Shown: positions 40,680-53,996 of the stretch, piece after piece
How the letters are laid out: each line of letters begins with the position of its first letter
Position numbering within the stretch: position 1 is the first letter of the stretch
Assembly (NCBI GenBank): GCA_963513935.1
Contig: OY740774.1
Coordinates: 26,927,949-26,991,948 of the forward strand
Source: Aphrophora alni
Lineage: Eukaryota; Arthropoda; Insecta; Hemiptera; Aphrophoridae
Reading direction: 5' to 3'
Length of the DNA stretch: 64,000 bases
Translations under genes and position numbers: made by a program
Notes under the pieces: generated by a model
Database searches by the model: none
What the model was told of the DNA's origin: nothing
The model's input: only the letters and a program-made list of their open reading frames with translations

Positions 40680-43155
40680 TTACAACACTCATAAATTCAA
40701 ATGAAAAAAAAAATGTAATTTAACAATGACACACTCATCTGAGAGTAGGACAGAGTATGTCAATTTACACTTGCAGGAATTAGAGTCTGCTATGTTGTCC
40801 GGACGGGATTCCGTTTCAGGCCCTGACAACGTAGTTCATTCTATGATTAAACACCTCCCAGCTTCGGGGAAGCGTGCTCTCCTTCGAATATACAATCGTA
40901 TATTTGAGGAGCGTTGCTTTCCTGATGCTTGGTTGGAGGCTACAGTAGTTCCTCTTCTCAAACCAGGTAAAGAAAAGACCGAACCAGGAAATTACCGTCC
41001 CATTTCCCTCACTAGTGTGCTTTGCTAACTGGTAGAGAGAATGGTCAATCGGCGCCTTGTTTGGTATCTCAAAAGTAACCGGCTGCTTTGTGATGAACAA
41101 TGTGGCTTTAGGCAGGGTCGATCATCTACTGATCAGCTGGTTTCATTTGAGTCTGCATACAAAATGCATTTTTGTTGTGTCAGACATTGGTTGCAGTGTT
41201 TTTTGACCTGGAAAAGGCATACGATATGGCTTGGCGAAGAGGAATTCTGAATACTTTAAGATCATGGGGTATAAATGGTAATATTCTTGCTTTTATCCAA
41301 AACTTCCTTAGCAACAGATATTTCAGAGTGCGTGTTGGACCTATGCTTTCCGATCGTTATCATTTAGAGAATGGTGTTCCTCAGGGTAGTGTGCTTAGTG
41401 TGACCCTGTTTGCTGTGGCAATCAACAGCATTACCGCTGATGTGCGGTGCCCTGTCCGCTGTTCTCTATTTGTTGACGATTTTGCTATATATGTGGCTTC
41501 TCGAGGTATGGCAACTGCCGAAAGAGCCCTTCAACTAGCGATAAATAGATTGCAATCTTGGTCAAATTTGACAGGATTCAAGTTCTCTGCTTCCAAAACG
41601 CAATGTAATGCTTTTAGTCGTCGAAGAATGAACCATCAGCCCGTATTATTTCTAAATGGAACACAACTTCAAACTACTGCAACTGTTAAATTTTTAGGCC
41701 TAATATTTGATAGTAGACTTTCTTGGATTCCACATCTATCTGATCTGAAAACACGGTGTAATAAAACACTTGACATGTTACGTGTTCTCAGCGGTTCTCG
41801 ATGGGGAGCCGATAGGACTTGTATGTTGAGATTTTATCGTGCTCTTATTAGATCGCGGATTGATTACGGCTCCATAGTCTACTCATCCGCAAGACCATCA
41901 GCTATAAAAAGGCTAGATTCGGTACATAACTCTGCTCTGCGTATTGTTTCTGGAGCATTTCGTTCGAGTCCAGTTCCTAGCTTGCTTGCTGAGACTGGCG
42001 AACCATCTCTTTCTCGACGAAGACAACAACTACAAATGACATACATCTGTAGTCTGCGCTCCAAACCGTATCATCCAACTTACAACGATGTTTTTTAATA
42101 ATTCCTTGACTGACAGATACGAATGTCGTCAAAATAGTACTGCACCATTTGGTATTAGAACTCTACGAATCCTCGACAATTTTGGACTTGTACTTCCTCC
42201 ATTGATTAAGAATGCACCATGTGTTATTCCTCCATGGGTCATTAAAATGCCAACTTTTGATTTTTCACTGTCCAGGTTCATCAAGCACAACACTCCTGAT
42301 GTAGTTTATCGTCAAGAGTTTTACAATATACTTGATGGATACCCATCTAGTGAAATTATTTTCACAGATGGTTCTAAACTGGACAATAAAGTCGGTTGTG
42401 CGTATTACTCATCCGGTCGGACGCATAAATATGGATTACCCCCAGTTTATAGTGTATTTTCTGCCGAACTTTTTGCTATTTTGAAAGGCCTTAATACCGT
42501 TCCATCAGGTTTCCATCACTATCTTTTGTGTTCCGATTCCAAAAGTGCGTTACAGGCTGTCCAGGATATGTATTCTAGGAATCCCTTGGTTGAGGATATT
42601 CTGTGTTCTATACATAGACTTCAGCTACGGGACGTCGGAGTATCATTTTGCTGGGTTCCTGGGCATTGCGGAATTTCAGGAAACACAAGAGCTGACGCAG
42701 CGGCAAAAGAAGCTACAAGTCAGATACCAGTCACACAGTGTGTTATGGTATCTGCTTTTGTATCGACAGTTAAAACCCTTTTGCATAGGCAATGGGAGGA
42801 AGAATGGACAAATATACAGTCTAATAAACTGAGGGAAGTGAAAGATACTGTTCGTCCTTGGAATTCATCCATACGTCCTAGTCGTCGAGAGAAAGTGGTG
42901 ATTACCCGTGTTCGTATCGGTCATTCCATGATTACTCATGGATTTCTGATGGAACACGGGAATCCGCCACAATGTCCCTTTTGTCGAGGTATTTTATCAA
43001 TTAGGCATATTCTTGTTGAGTGTGTCTCACTTAGAGGTATGCGTAGGACATTTGCCCTACCAAATTCTATGCAGGCGATGTTGGGGGATAGTGCTCAGAT
43101 CCTCGATCGGGTATTGTCCCTTTTGCGTCGTCTGAAAATATTTGATAATATATGA
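40680..43155 (+). pseudogene. LINE reverse transcriptase/RNase H copy 3, broken
   Basis: Three breaks: TAA at 41026-41028 (AAA of VLCKL changed), a one-base deletion near 41153 (GCCATAC to GCATAC), and an extra T at about 42093 in NDVFNN. The same extra T occurs in copy 6. Between the breaks all RT and RNase H motifs are intact (frames 41172-42098 and 42088-43155). Shares QCNAF and VSAFVST with copy 4. Confidence 0.9.
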
Positions 43156-43530
43156 GTTTTCTCTAGTCAATTGTTGCAGAGAATTTTTACAGCTCTCTAA
43201 TATCATGTTTAGTTGTTGAATTAAATTTTGTTTAAATCTTATTCCTGGTAATATGTTGCAGGGCCCTTTTGTAGTCCTGCACTATTTGTTAATTTTGGTA
43301 ATTTATTGTCCATAGTATATAGTTGTTAACTTGTTGCAGGGCCCTTTTACAGCCATGTAGCATGTTTAGTGTGTTATTGTTGTTTAAATTTTATGTAACT
43401 GTTTTTTAAGGTTAAGTTTAAGTTTTTAAGTTGGAGCGTTCTTTACGCTCTACTTTGCAAAGGCGATGATGACCGAAATGGTTTTTCGCCTTTAAACCAA
43501 AAAAAATAATAATAATAATAATAAATAAGT
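43156..43530 (+). mobile_element. LINE 3' UTR and (AAT)n tail, copy 3
   Basis: Complete 3' end: TTGCAGGGCCC blocks, GGTTTTTCGCCTTTAAACC and then A-rich (AAT)n at 43500-43524. A TAA-type simple repeat tail is typical of I-like LINEs and marks the real 3' end of the element. The flank GTAATCTTGTT follows at 43529. Confidence 0.75.
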
Positions 43531-44609
43531 AATCTTGTTGGCTAAATATTTACGTCATTTTATTAACCCTTTTGTTTTGATTAAAAACAAGATAAAAATA
43601 ATGTATTCAAATCCAACTAACAAAACGTATAAATAATATTTCTAAAAAAAACCTTCAATTCGCATAGCAATGATTGGTCTTCCTGTTTCGTTCAATGTAA
43701 TACTAAAACAATAGCGCACATCATTGCCATATTTCCAGTATGACAAAGCTTTCTTCTCTTGTCAGGTATGAAATAGTGACTGTCCAAAGTTTGGCAACAA
43801 CGCTCTAATTTGCCTGTATTGTTGTAACACCTGCATCATATACAGTAATCTACCTGCGAAATGTCACGTCCACCATGTTACGTCACACATCACCCCATAC
43901 ATCGGACGATACCGTGTCCTTCAGAAATTGAATTCTGATTGGTTATTGAAAGGCGTCATTTTCCTACCCTTGTCAAAGCCTTGGCTTCATTACTTCAGTT
44001 AGGCTACAGACTCCAACTCTGTTAGACATCAACGTCATGATTCCTCATACCAACTCATTGCAGTTCTCTTTTTAACAGGAATTACTAACAGTTCTTACTA
44101 ACAGTAATTTACTTTTCTCTTATCAGTGCAATTCTATTATTCTGTGTGTGGATTGTGCAGTACGTGAGATTGTGGTTTGTGCGTCTGATGACCATTAAGT
44201 TATGGTATAAAACTGATAGATATTTTAAGTGTTTTTACAGTGCGCACATTTAACGATACGTCTAAGAGCAGACTTTCACACAATCACGTAAGTACAAACC
44301 TACAATTATTAATTTTTGTTCAGAATCAGTGTTCAATGATTCATTTGTGCTTGGGACTCAATTTGAAACGAAACAAGAAAATCATGAATGGTCAGAAATT
44401 GTGGTACCCGAAACACCGGAGCCTGAAGATATGACGAATGTTTTGGAAACAGCTGAAATAAAATTGAAAACGATGTAGACGAAGACAAAGGCACGTTTGC
44501 ATCATATCCTTGGACAATTAGTAGTAACATGAAAACTCCCGAAGTGAGTTATAGTAAAATGATACTAAGAAAATAGTCCCAAAGGAAAATGTGGAGGGTG
44601 CGTTTATCA
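43531..44609 (+). other. Promoter-like module and fold-back arm, unit 4
   Basis: As unit 2; plus arm 44322-44437, with AAATCATGAATGG where units 2-3 have AAATCTTGAATGG, so it is closer to the minus arm. Confidence 0.5.
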
Positions 44610-45281
44610 TTAGAAATAAGAGTGTTTATCATTAGAACTAGTGTCAGAATCAGTGTCAGCTTTATCCTGTGCAGTGTTTTCAACCTTTGTATACGTTGTA
44701 AAACAATCTGCAAATGTGATTAAATCTTCATCTTTCAATTTGTGACGTACGTAGGGTGCAAGTTTTTTCGTCACATGTTCAGGCTCAGGTGTGTCGGGTA
44801 CCACGATTTCTGACCCTTCATGATTTTCTTGTTTCGTTTCAAATTGAGTCCCAAGCACAAATGAATCATTGAACACTGACTCTGAACTAGTGTCAGAATC
44901 AGTGTCAGCTTTATCCTGTGCAATGTTTTCAACCATTGAATACGTTGTAATACAATCTGCAAATGTGATTAAATCTCCATCTTTCAATTTGTGACGTACG
45001 TAGGACGCAAGTTTTTTCTGTCCCAACTTAGTTTTGTTTCTACTGCCAATATCAAAAATTTCATGTAATTTATCATCTTCAACCTCTATGACTGCATGAA
45101 ACTCTAAGATAAATGGATTATCGATTATAATATTACATAGATTTGATCGGCCAATACAAATGCTGCCTCTAAATACTTCAAAGTATTGATCTTCGAACAT
45201 GAGTATGGCAACCTTAACTCTTCCATCCACTTGATCAGGACATGAAGGTGCTTCATCTGATCCTAGCCGTGGAGTCAACAT
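44610..45281 (-). CDS. FHA-domain protein copy 4
   Basis: 223 codons, intact. Carries SMVEN, VPDTPEPEH (Asp for Glu as in copy 5, and a private His). Otherwise as copy 2. Confidence 0.65.
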   Translation of the reverse strand: MLTPRLGSDEAPSCPDQVDGRVKVAILMFEDQYFEVFRGSICIGRSNLCNIIIDNPFILEFHAVIEVEDDKLHEIFDIGSRNKTKLGQKKLASYVRHKLKDGDLITFADCITTYSMVENIAQDKADTDSDTSSESVFNDSFVLGTQFETKQENHEGSEIVVPDTPEPEHVTKKLAPYVRHKLKDEDLITFADCFTTYTKVENTAQDKADTDSDTSSNDKHSYF

Positions 45282-45326
45282 TTTTTTTCTAATATTGTAA
45301 CTTGTTTACAACACTCATAAATTCAA

Positions 45327-47780
45327 ATGAAAAAAAAATGTAATTTAACAATGACACACTCATCTGAGAGTAGGACAGAGTATGTCAATTTACACTTGCA
45401 GGAATTAGAGTCTGCTATGTTGTCCGGACGGGATTCCGCTCCAGGCCCTGACAACGTAGTTCATTCTATGATTAAACACCTCCCAGCTTCGGGGAAGCGT
45501 GCTCTCCTTCGAATATACAATCGTATATTTGAGGAGCGTTGCTTTCCTGATGCTTGGTTGGAGGCTACAGTAGTTCCTCTTCTCAAACCAGGTAAAGGAA
45601 AGACCGAACCAGGAAATTACCGTCCCATTTCCCTCACTAGTGTGCTTTGCAAACTGGTAGAGAGAATGGTCAATCGGCGCCTTGTTTGGTATCTCAAAAG
45701 TAACCGGCTGCTTTGTGATGAACAATGTGGCTTTAGGCAGGGTCGATCATCTACTGATCAGCTGGTTTCATTAGAGTCTGCCATACAAAATGCATTTTTG
45801 TTGCGTCAGATATTGGTTGCAGTGTTTTTTGACCTGGAAAAGGCATACGATATGGCTTGGCGAAGAGGAATTCTGAATACTTTAAGATCATGGGGTATAA
45901 ATGGTAATATTCTTGCTTTTATCCAAAACTTCCTTAGCAACAGATATTTCAGAGTGCGTGTTGGACCTATGCTTTCCGATCGTTATCATTTAGAGAATGG
46001 TGTTCCTCAGGGTAGTGTGCTTAGTGTGACCCTGTTTGCTGTGGCAATCAACAGCATTACCGCTGATGTGCGGTGCCCTGTCCGCTGTTCTCTATTTGTT
46101 GACGATTTTGCTATATATGTGGCTTCTCGAGGTATGGCAACTGCCGAAAGAGCCCTTCAACTAGCGATAAATAGATTGCAATCTTGGTCAAATTTGACAG
46201 GATTCAAGTTCTCTGCTTCCAAAACGCAATGTAATGCTTTTAGTCGTCGAAGAATGAACCATCAGCCCGTATTATTTCTAAATGGAACACAACTTCAAAC
46301 TACTGCAACTGTTAAATTTTTAGGCCTAATATTTGATAGTAGACTTTCTTGGATTCCACATCTATCTGATCTGAAAACACGGTGTAATAAAACACTTGAC
46401 ATGTTACGTGTTCTCAGCGGTTCTCGATGGGGAGCCGATAGGACTTGTATGTTGAGATTTTATCGTGCTCTTATTAGATCGCGGATTGATTACGGCTCCA
46501 TAGTCTACTCATCCGCAAGACCATCAGCTATAAAAAGGCTAGATTCGGTACATAACTCTGCTCTGCGTATTGTTTCTGGAGCATTTCGTTCGAGTCCAGT
46601 TCCTAGCTTGCTTGCTGAGACTGGCGAACCATCTCTTTCTCGACGAAGACAACAACTACAAATGACATACATCTGTAGTCTGCGCTCCAAACCGTATCAT
46701 CCAACATACAACGAAGTTTTTAATAATTCCTTGACTGACAGATACGAATGTCGTCAAAATAGTACTGCACCATTTGGTATTAGAACTCTACGAATCCTCG
46801 ACAATTTTGGACTTGTACTTCCTCCATTGATTAAGAATGCACAATGTGTTATTCCTCCATGGGTCATTAAAATGCCAACTTTTGATTTTTCACTGTCCAG
46901 GTTCATCAAGCACAACACTCCTGATGTAGTTTATCGTCAAGAGTTTTACAATATACTTGATGGATACCCATCTAGTGAAATTATTTTCACAGATGGTTCT
47001 AAACTGGACAATAAAGTCGGTTGTGCGTATTACTCATCCGGTCGGACGCATAAATATGGATTACCCCCAGTTTATAGTGTATTTTCTGCCGAACTTTTTG
47101 CTATTTTGAAAGGCCTTAATACCGTTCCATCAGGTTTCCATCACTATCTTTTGTGTTCCGATTCCAAAAGTGCGTTACAGGCTGTCCAGGATATGTATTC
47201 TAGGAATCCCTTGGTTGAGGATATTCTGTGTTCTATACATAGACTTCAGCTACGGGACGTCGGAGTATCATTTTGCTGGGTTCCTGGGCATTGCGGAATT
47301 TCAGGAAACACAAGAGCTGACGCAGCGGCAAAAGAAGCTACAAGTCAGATACCAGTCACACAGTGTGTTATGGTATCTGCTTTTGTATCGACAGTTAAAA
47401 CCCTTTTGCATAGGCAATGGGAGGAAGAATGGACAAATATACAGTCTAATAAACTGAGGGAAGTGAAAGATACTGTTCGTCCTTGGAATTCATCCATACG
47501 TCCTAGTCGTCGAGAGAATGTGGTGATTACCCGTGTTCGTATCGGTCATTCCATGATTACTCATGGATTTCTGATGGAACACGGGAATCCGCCACAATGT
47601 CCCTTTTGTCGAGGTATTTTATCAATTAGGCATATTCTTGTTGAGTGTGTCTCACTTAGAGGTATGCGTAGGACATTTGCCCTACCAAATTCTATGCAGG
47701 CGATGTTGGGGGATAGTGCTCAGATCCTCGATCGGGTATTGTCCCTTTTGCGTCGTCTGAAAATATTTGATAATATATGA
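45327..47780 (+). CDS. LINE reverse transcriptase/RNase H copy 4, intact
   Basis: 817 codons from MKKKCNLTMTHSS. The start ATG comes into frame because the A-tract here has nine As; copies 1 and 2 have eight, and copies 3 and 6 have ten. All catalytic motifs of RT and RNase H and the zinc knuckle are present. Private or shared changes include KGKTEPG (with copy 5), ILVAVF, NAQCVIPP and RRENVVI. Followed by the full 3' UTR with (AAT)n tail to about 48153. Confidence 0.9.
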   Translation: MKKKCNLTMTHSSESRTEYVNLHLQELESAMLSGRDSAPGPDNVVHSMIKHLPASGKRALLRIYNRIFEERCFPDAWLEATVVPLLKPGKGKTEPGNYRPISLTSVLCKLVERMVNRRLVWYLKSNRLLCDEQCGFRQGRSSTDQLVSLESAIQNAFLLRQILVAVFFDLEKAYDMAWRRGILNTLRSWGINGNILAFIQNFLSNRYFRVRVGPMLSDRYHLENGVPQGSVLSVTLFAVAINSITADVRCPVRCSLFVDDFAIYVASRGMATAERALQLAINRLQSWSNLTGFKFSASKTQCNAFSRRRMNHQPVLFLNGTQLQTTATVKFLGLIFDSRLSWIPHLSDLKTRCNKTLDMLRVLSGSRWGADRTCMLRFYRALIRSRIDYGSIVYSSARPSAIKRLDSVHNSALRIVSGAFRSSPVPSLLAETGEPSLSRRRQQLQMTYICSLRSKPYHPTYNEVFNNSLTDRYECRQNSTAPFGIRTLRILDNFGLVLPPLIKNAQCVIPPWVIKMPTFDFSLSRFIKHNTPDVVYRQEFYNILDGYPSSEIIFTDGSKLDNKVGCAYYSSGRTHKYGLPPVYSVFSAELFAILKGLNTVPSGFHHYLLCSDSKSALQAVQDMYSRNPLVEDILCSIHRLQLRDVGVSFCWVPGHCGISGNTRADAAAKEATSQIPVTQCVMVSAFVSTVKTLLHRQWEEEWTNIQSNKLREVKDTVRPWNSSIRPSRRENVVITRVRIGHSMITHGFLMEHGNPPQCPFCRGILSIRHILVECVSLRGMRRTFALPNSMQAMLGDSAQILDRVLSLLRRLKIFDNI

Positions 47781-48153
47781 GTTTTCTCTAGTCAATTGTT
47801 GCAGAGAATTTTTACAGCTCTCTAATATCATGTTTAGTTGTTGAATTAAATTTTGTTTAAATCTTATTCCTGGTAATATGTTGCAGGGCCCTTTTGTAGT
47901 CCTGCACTATTTGTTAATTTTGGTAATTTATTGTCCATAGTATATAGTTGTTAACTTGTTGCAGGGCCCTTTTACAGCCATGTAGCATGTTTAGTGTGTT
48001 ATTGTTGTTTAAATTTTATGTAACTGTTTTTTAAGGTTAAGTTTAAGTTTTTAAGTTGGAGCGTTCTTTACGCTCTACTTTGCAAAGGCGATGATGACCG
48101 AAATGGTTTTTCGCCTTTAAACCAAAAAAAATAATAATAATAATAATAAATAA
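47781..48153 (+). mobile_element. LINE 3' UTR and tail, copy 4
   Basis: Same blocks and (AAT)n tail as copy 3. Confidence 0.75.
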
Positions 48154-49234
48154 GTAATCTTGTTGGCTAAATATTTACGTCATTTTATTAACCCTTTTGT
48201 TTTGATTAAAAACAAGATAAAAATAATGTATTCAAATCCAACTAACAAAACGTATAAATAATATTTCTAAAAAAAACCTTCAATTCGCATAGCAATGATT
48301 GGTCTTCCTGTTTCGTTCAATGTAATACTAAAACAATAGCGCACATCATTGCCATATTTCCAGTATGACAAAGCTTTCTTCTCTTGTCAGGTATGAAATA
48401 GTGACTGTCCAAAGTTTGGCAACAACGCTCTAATTTGCCTGTATTGTTGTAACACCTGCATCATATACAGTAATCTACCTGCGAAATGTCACGTCCACCA
48501 TGTTACGTCACACATCACCCCATACATCGGACGATACCGTGTCCTTCAGAAATTGAATTCTGATTGGTTATTGAAAGGCGTCATTTTCCTACCCTTGTCA
48601 AAGCCTTGGCTTCATTACTTCAGTTAGGCTACAGACTCCAACTCTGTTAGACATCAACGTCATGATTCCTCATACCAACTCATTGCAGTTCTCTTTTTAA
48701 CAGGAATTACTAACAGTTCTTACTAACAGTAATTTACTTTTCTCTTATCAGTGCAATTCTATTATTCTGTGTGTGGATTGTGCAGTACGTGAGATTGTGG
48801 TTTGTGCGTCTGATGACCATTAAGTTATGGTATAAAACTGATAGATATTTTAAGTGTTTTTACAGTGCGCACATTTAACGATACGTCTAAGAGCAGACTT
48901 TCACACAATCACGTAAGTACAAACCTACAATTATTAATTTTTGTTCAGAATCAGTGTTCAATGATTCATTTGTGCTTGGGACTCAATTTGAAACGAAACA
49001 AGAAAATCATGAATGGTCAGAAATTGTGGTACCCGAAACACCGGAGCCTGAAGATATGACGAATGTTTTGGAAACAGCTGAAATAAAATTGAAAACGATG
49101 TAGACGAAGACAAAGGCACGTTTGCATCATATCCTTGGACAATTAGTAGTAACATGAAAACTCCCGAAGTGAGTTATAGTAAAATGATACTAAGAAAATA
49201 GTCCCAAAGGAAAATGTGGAGGATGCGTTTATCA
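48154..49234 (+). other. Promoter-like module and fold-back arm, unit 5
   Basis: As unit 4; plus arm 48947-49062. Confidence 0.5.
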
Positions 49235-49906
49235 TTAGAAATAAGAGTGTTTATCATTAGAACTAGTGTCAGAATCAGTGTCAGCTTTATCCTGTGCAGT
49301 GTTTTCAACCTTTGTATACGTTGTAAAACAATCTGCAAATGTGATTAAATCTTCATCTTTCAATTTGTGACGTACGTAGGGTGCAAGTTTTTTCGTCACA
49401 TCTTCAGGCTCAGGTGTGTCGGGTACCACGATTTCTGACCCTTCATGATTTTCTTGTTTCGTTTCAAATTGAGTCCCAAGCACAAATGAATCATTGAACA
49501 CTGACTCTGAACTAGTGTCAGAATCAGTGTCAGCTTTATCCTGTGCAATGTTTTCAACCATTGAATACGTTGTAATACAATCTGCAAATGTGATTAAATC
49601 TCCATCTTTCAATTTGTGATGTACGTAGGACGCAAGTTTTTTCTGTCCCAACTTAGTTTTGTTTCTACTGCCAATATCAAAAATTTCATGTAATTTATCA
49701 TCTTCAACCTCTATGACTGCATGAAACTCTAAGATAAATGGATTATCGATTATAATATTACATAGATTTGATCGGCCAATACAAATGCTGCCTCTAAATA
49801 CTTCAAAGTATTGATCTTCGAACATGAGTATGGCAACCTTAACTCTTCCATCCACTTGATCAGGACATGAAGGTGCTTCATCTGATCCTAGCCGTGGAGT
49901 CAACAT
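49235..49906 (-). CDS. FHA-domain protein copy 5
   Basis: 223 codons, intact. SMVEN and VPDTPEPED as in copy 4; private YVHHKLKD for YVRHKLKD in the last FHA strand. Confidence 0.65.
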   Translation of the reverse strand: MLTPRLGSDEAPSCPDQVDGRVKVAILMFEDQYFEVFRGSICIGRSNLCNIIIDNPFILEFHAVIEVEDDKLHEIFDIGSRNKTKLGQKKLASYVHHKLKDGDLITFADCITTYSMVENIAQDKADTDSDTSSESVFNDSFVLGTQFETKQENHEGSEIVVPDTPEPEDVTKKLAPYVRHKLKDEDLITFADCFTTYTKVENTAQDKADTDSDTSSNDKHSYF

Positions 49907-49951
49907 TTTTTTTCTAATATTGTAACTTGTTTACAACACTCATAAATTCAA

Positions 49952-52280
49952 ATGAAAAAAAAATGTAATTTAACAATGACACACTCATCTGAGAGTAGGA
50001 CAGAGTATGTCAATTTACACTTGCAGGAATTAGAGTCTGCTATGTTGTCCGGACGGGATTCCGCTCCAGGCCCTGACAACGTAGTTCATTCTATGATTAA
50101 ACACCTCCCAGCTTCGGGGAAGCGTGCTCTCCTTCGAATATACAATCGTATATTTGAGGAGCGTTGCTTTCCTGATGCTTGGTTGGAGGCTACAGTAGTT
50201 CCTCTTCTCAAACCAGGTAAAGGAAAGACCGAACCAGGAAATTACCGTCCCATTTCCCTCACTAGTGTGCTTTGCAAACTGGTAGAGAGAATGGTCAATC
50301 GGCGCCTTGTTTGGTATCTCAAAAGTAACCGGCTGCTTTGTGATGAACAATGTGGCTTTAGGCAGGGTCGATCATCTACTGATCAGCTGGTTTCATTAGA
50401 GTCTGCCATACAAAATGCATTTTTGTTGCGTCAGACATTGGTTGCAGTGTTTTTTGACCTGGAAAAGGCATACGATATGGCTTGGCGAAGAGGAATTCTG
50501 AATACTTTAAGATCATGGGGTATAAATGGTAATATTCTTGCTTTTATCCAAAACTTCCTTAGCAACAGATATTTCAGAGTGCGTGTTGGACCTATGCTTT
50601 CCGATCGTTATCATTTAGAGAATGGTGTTCCTCAGGGTAGTGTGCTTAGTGTGACCCTGTTTGCTGTGGCAATCAACAGCATTACCGCTGATGTGCGGTG
50701 CCCTGTCCGCTGTTCTCTATTTGTTGACGATTTTGCTATATATGTGGCTTCTCGAGGTATGGCAACTGCCGAAAGAGCCCTTCAACTAGCGATAAATAGA
50801 TTGCAATCTTGGTCAAATTTGACAGGATTCAAGTTCTCTGCTTCCAAAACGCAATGTATTGCTTTTAGTCGTCGAAGAATGAACCATCAGCCCGTATTAT
50901 TTCTAAATGGAACACAACTTCAAACTACTACAACTGTTAAATTTTTAGGCCTAATATTTGATAGTAGACTTTCTTGGATTCCACATCTATCTGATCTGAA
51001 AACACGGTGTAATAAAACACTTGACATGTTACGTGTTCTCAGCGGTTCTCGATGGGGAGCCGATAGGACTTGTATGTTGAGATTTTATCGTGCTCTTATT
51101 AGATCGCGGATTGATTACGGCTCCATAGTCTACTCATCCGCAAGACCATCAGCTATAAAAAGGCTAGATTCGGTACATAACTCTGCTCTGCGTATTGTTT
51201 CTGGAGCATTTCGTTCGAGTCCAGTTCCTAGCTTGCTTGCTGAGACTGGCGAACCATCTCTTTCTCGACGAAGACAACAACTACAAATGACATACATCTG
51301 TAGTCTGCGCTCCAAACCGTATCATCCAACATACAACGAAGTTTTTAATAATTCCTTGACTGACAGATACGAATGTCGTCAAAATAGTACTGCACCATTT
51401 GGTATTAGAACTCTACGAATCCTCGACAATTTTGGACTTGTACTTCCTCCATTGATTAAGAATGCACCATGTGTTATTCCTCCATGGGTCATTAAAATGC
51501 CAACTTTTGATTTTTCACTGTAGAGGTTCATCAAGCACAACACTCCTGATGTAGTTTATCGTCAAGAGTTTTACAATATACTTGATGGATACCCATCTAG
51601 TGAAATTATTTTCACAGATGGTTCTAAACTGGACAATAAAGTCGGTTGTGCGTATTACTCATCCGGTCGGACGCATAAATATGGATTACCCCCAGTTTAT
51701 AGTGTATTTTCTGCCGAACTTTTTGCTATTTTGAAAGGCCTTAATACCGTTCCATCAGGTTTCCATCACTATCTTTTGTGTTCCGATTCCAAAAGTGCGT
51801 TACAGGCTGTCCAGGATATGTATTCTAGGAATCCCTTGGTTGAGGATATTCTGTGTTCTATACATAGACTTCAGCTACGGGACGTCGGAGTATCATTTTG
51901 CTGGGTTCCTGGGCATTGCGGAATTTCAGGAAACACAAGAGCTGACGCAGCGGCAAAAGAAGCTACAAGTCAGATACCAGTCACACAGTGTGTTATGGTA
52001 TCTGACTTTGTATCGACAGTTAAAACCCTTTTGCATAGGCAATGGGAGGAAGAATGGACAAATATACAGTCTAATAAACTGAGGGAAGTGAAAGATACTG
52101 TTCGTCCTTGGAATTCATCCATACGTCCTAGTCGTCGAGAAAAAGTGGTGATTACCCGTGTTCGTATCGGTCATTCCATGATTACTCATGGATTTCTGAT
52201 GGAACACGGGAATCCGCCACAATGTCCCTTTTGTCGAGGTATTTTATCAATTAGGCATATTCTTGTTGAGTGTGTCTCAC
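49952..52280 (+). pseudogene. LINE reverse transcriptase/RNase H copy 5, split by piggyBac
   Basis: Begins MKKKCNLTMTHSS as copy 4, with a TAG at 51521-51523 (CTGTCCAGG to CTGTAGAGG) just before the RNase H domain. RNase H and zinc-knuckle coding are open afterwards until the piggyBac insertion at 52281. The last codons (RGMRRTFALP...) resume at 57264 and end at 57386-57388. Confidence 0.9.
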
Positions 52281-52299
52281 AGCCCGGCATGTGATATTC

Positions 52300-53996
52300 G
52301 ACCCAGAATCGACCTCAGCGCACCGTGCATAACTAGTCTGATTTCTATAAAACACGTATTTTGCCATTCAACGTTACGCCCACTTAAAATTGTCCGATCG
52401 CAATAAATAAAATACCGTTGGAAAGCTAATGTTCCGTAGATGCATATCATGCAAAAACCACAAAACGTTATAAATATTATTCCAAAAATGAGTGAAATTC
52501 GCATATTTTTTATGCGAAACGTCAAAGTTTTACGTCAACAAGTTTTAAACAAAACATTCGACTTGTTTGCCTATTTTTCTTATTTCCAAATTACTGTCAG
52601 TCAGTTATAACCTAACACTGCTTGATAGATCGCGCCTTTCTCTTCAAAACCGTCTTTTTCAAATGTTTCCAACTAGTATAGTTTTAATTATATAAAAATT
52701 AAACCAAATCAAGAATTTTAACGCTATTTTACACGCTAAAAATTACATTTTTTGCAATTCAACTTTTATCCTAGTAGATATTATATTATCGAAATGTATT
52801 CTATACCATTGAAAAGGCAATTTTTCAATGTTTCATAACCAGGTTTAGAAAAATTAAACTTGCGTCAAATAGTAAAACAAGACTAGAGTGAACTTTACCT
52901 TGTTAGCGCTAAGTTGCGACAACTGACCGCAACGAGTTTTATATAGAAAATATCACCTATATGTTCATATATTTTTTCGAAATGGTAAAACTTGTCCAAA
53001 TGTTACAAGTCGACAATATTATATAGTATTTTTCTTCCTCTTTCGAACTATGAAGACGAAATCATCCTAAGTTATATACTTTTCGAGTTATATACAGTCG
53101 ATGATATGGCTTACTGAATATTTTGATCCCACTCTTGACTTGGACTATTTAGACGCTATTCAATATTTCTACGTTGCCGGCATTGATTTTGCCGTTATAT
53201 TAGACTTCATTGGAAAGACGAAGTTTCAATCTTTAATTTTGTGTATGTTTCAAACTTGTGCATTGAAAATCAGGTAAGCTGTATTGGTCGGAAGTTCGTT
53301 AAATTTTGCCACGAAACGGTACATTTGTCGATAAACCTTTGTGGAGATTGTAAGTCTCATTTTTCTCTCTTGTATTTTAGTGAAATTTAGTCTTTTGAAA
53401 CGTGGTTTTTATTATATTTTGATTATACTTTGTATAATCAATATGTTTGTGTTTATGAATTGTTATTTTTTTAGTGGATATTCAATATATAAGTGATTAA
53501 AATTCTAGTCTAGAAACACATGGTTTTAGGCCAAATTTTATCCATTATTTTATATTATTTTGACCTACACAATGAAAATAAAACTGTAGGGTTTGCTTTA
53601 GCATATTATTTTGATTGATTTTCATATTATGTGTTATATTTTTATAGGCTTAGGCCTAATTCTTGAATTATTTATATTGTAAGGCCTAGCTTAGACCTTG
53701 CAAAATCACATGGTCTGTGAAGTGAGATCAAATATTTTGTTTATAAGTTATAATAAAATTTTTATTTTGCTATAGTTTATTATTTTGGTTCATTATTCAA
53801 ATTATAATTTTAATTTTATAGGCCTAGCCCTAAATTATAAGCCATGTGTTTGTTAGACTAGGTATTTTAGAAGTGATAAACGTATAAGTGTTTTTCTTTC
53901 GAGTGTGATCTTTCATGTTATTGGTGTTTTCTAGGCATATGTAAAAACTATTATTTACCAACCGGTCAATATTATTATAAAAAAACTGAAATTAAA
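52300..53996. other. Left non-coding part of piggyBac 2
   Basis: AT-rich, with no ORF of note. GCATATCATGCAAAAAC near 52440 faintly mirrors GATGCTATGCATC near the right end. Probably promoter and 5' leader. Confidence 0.4.
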
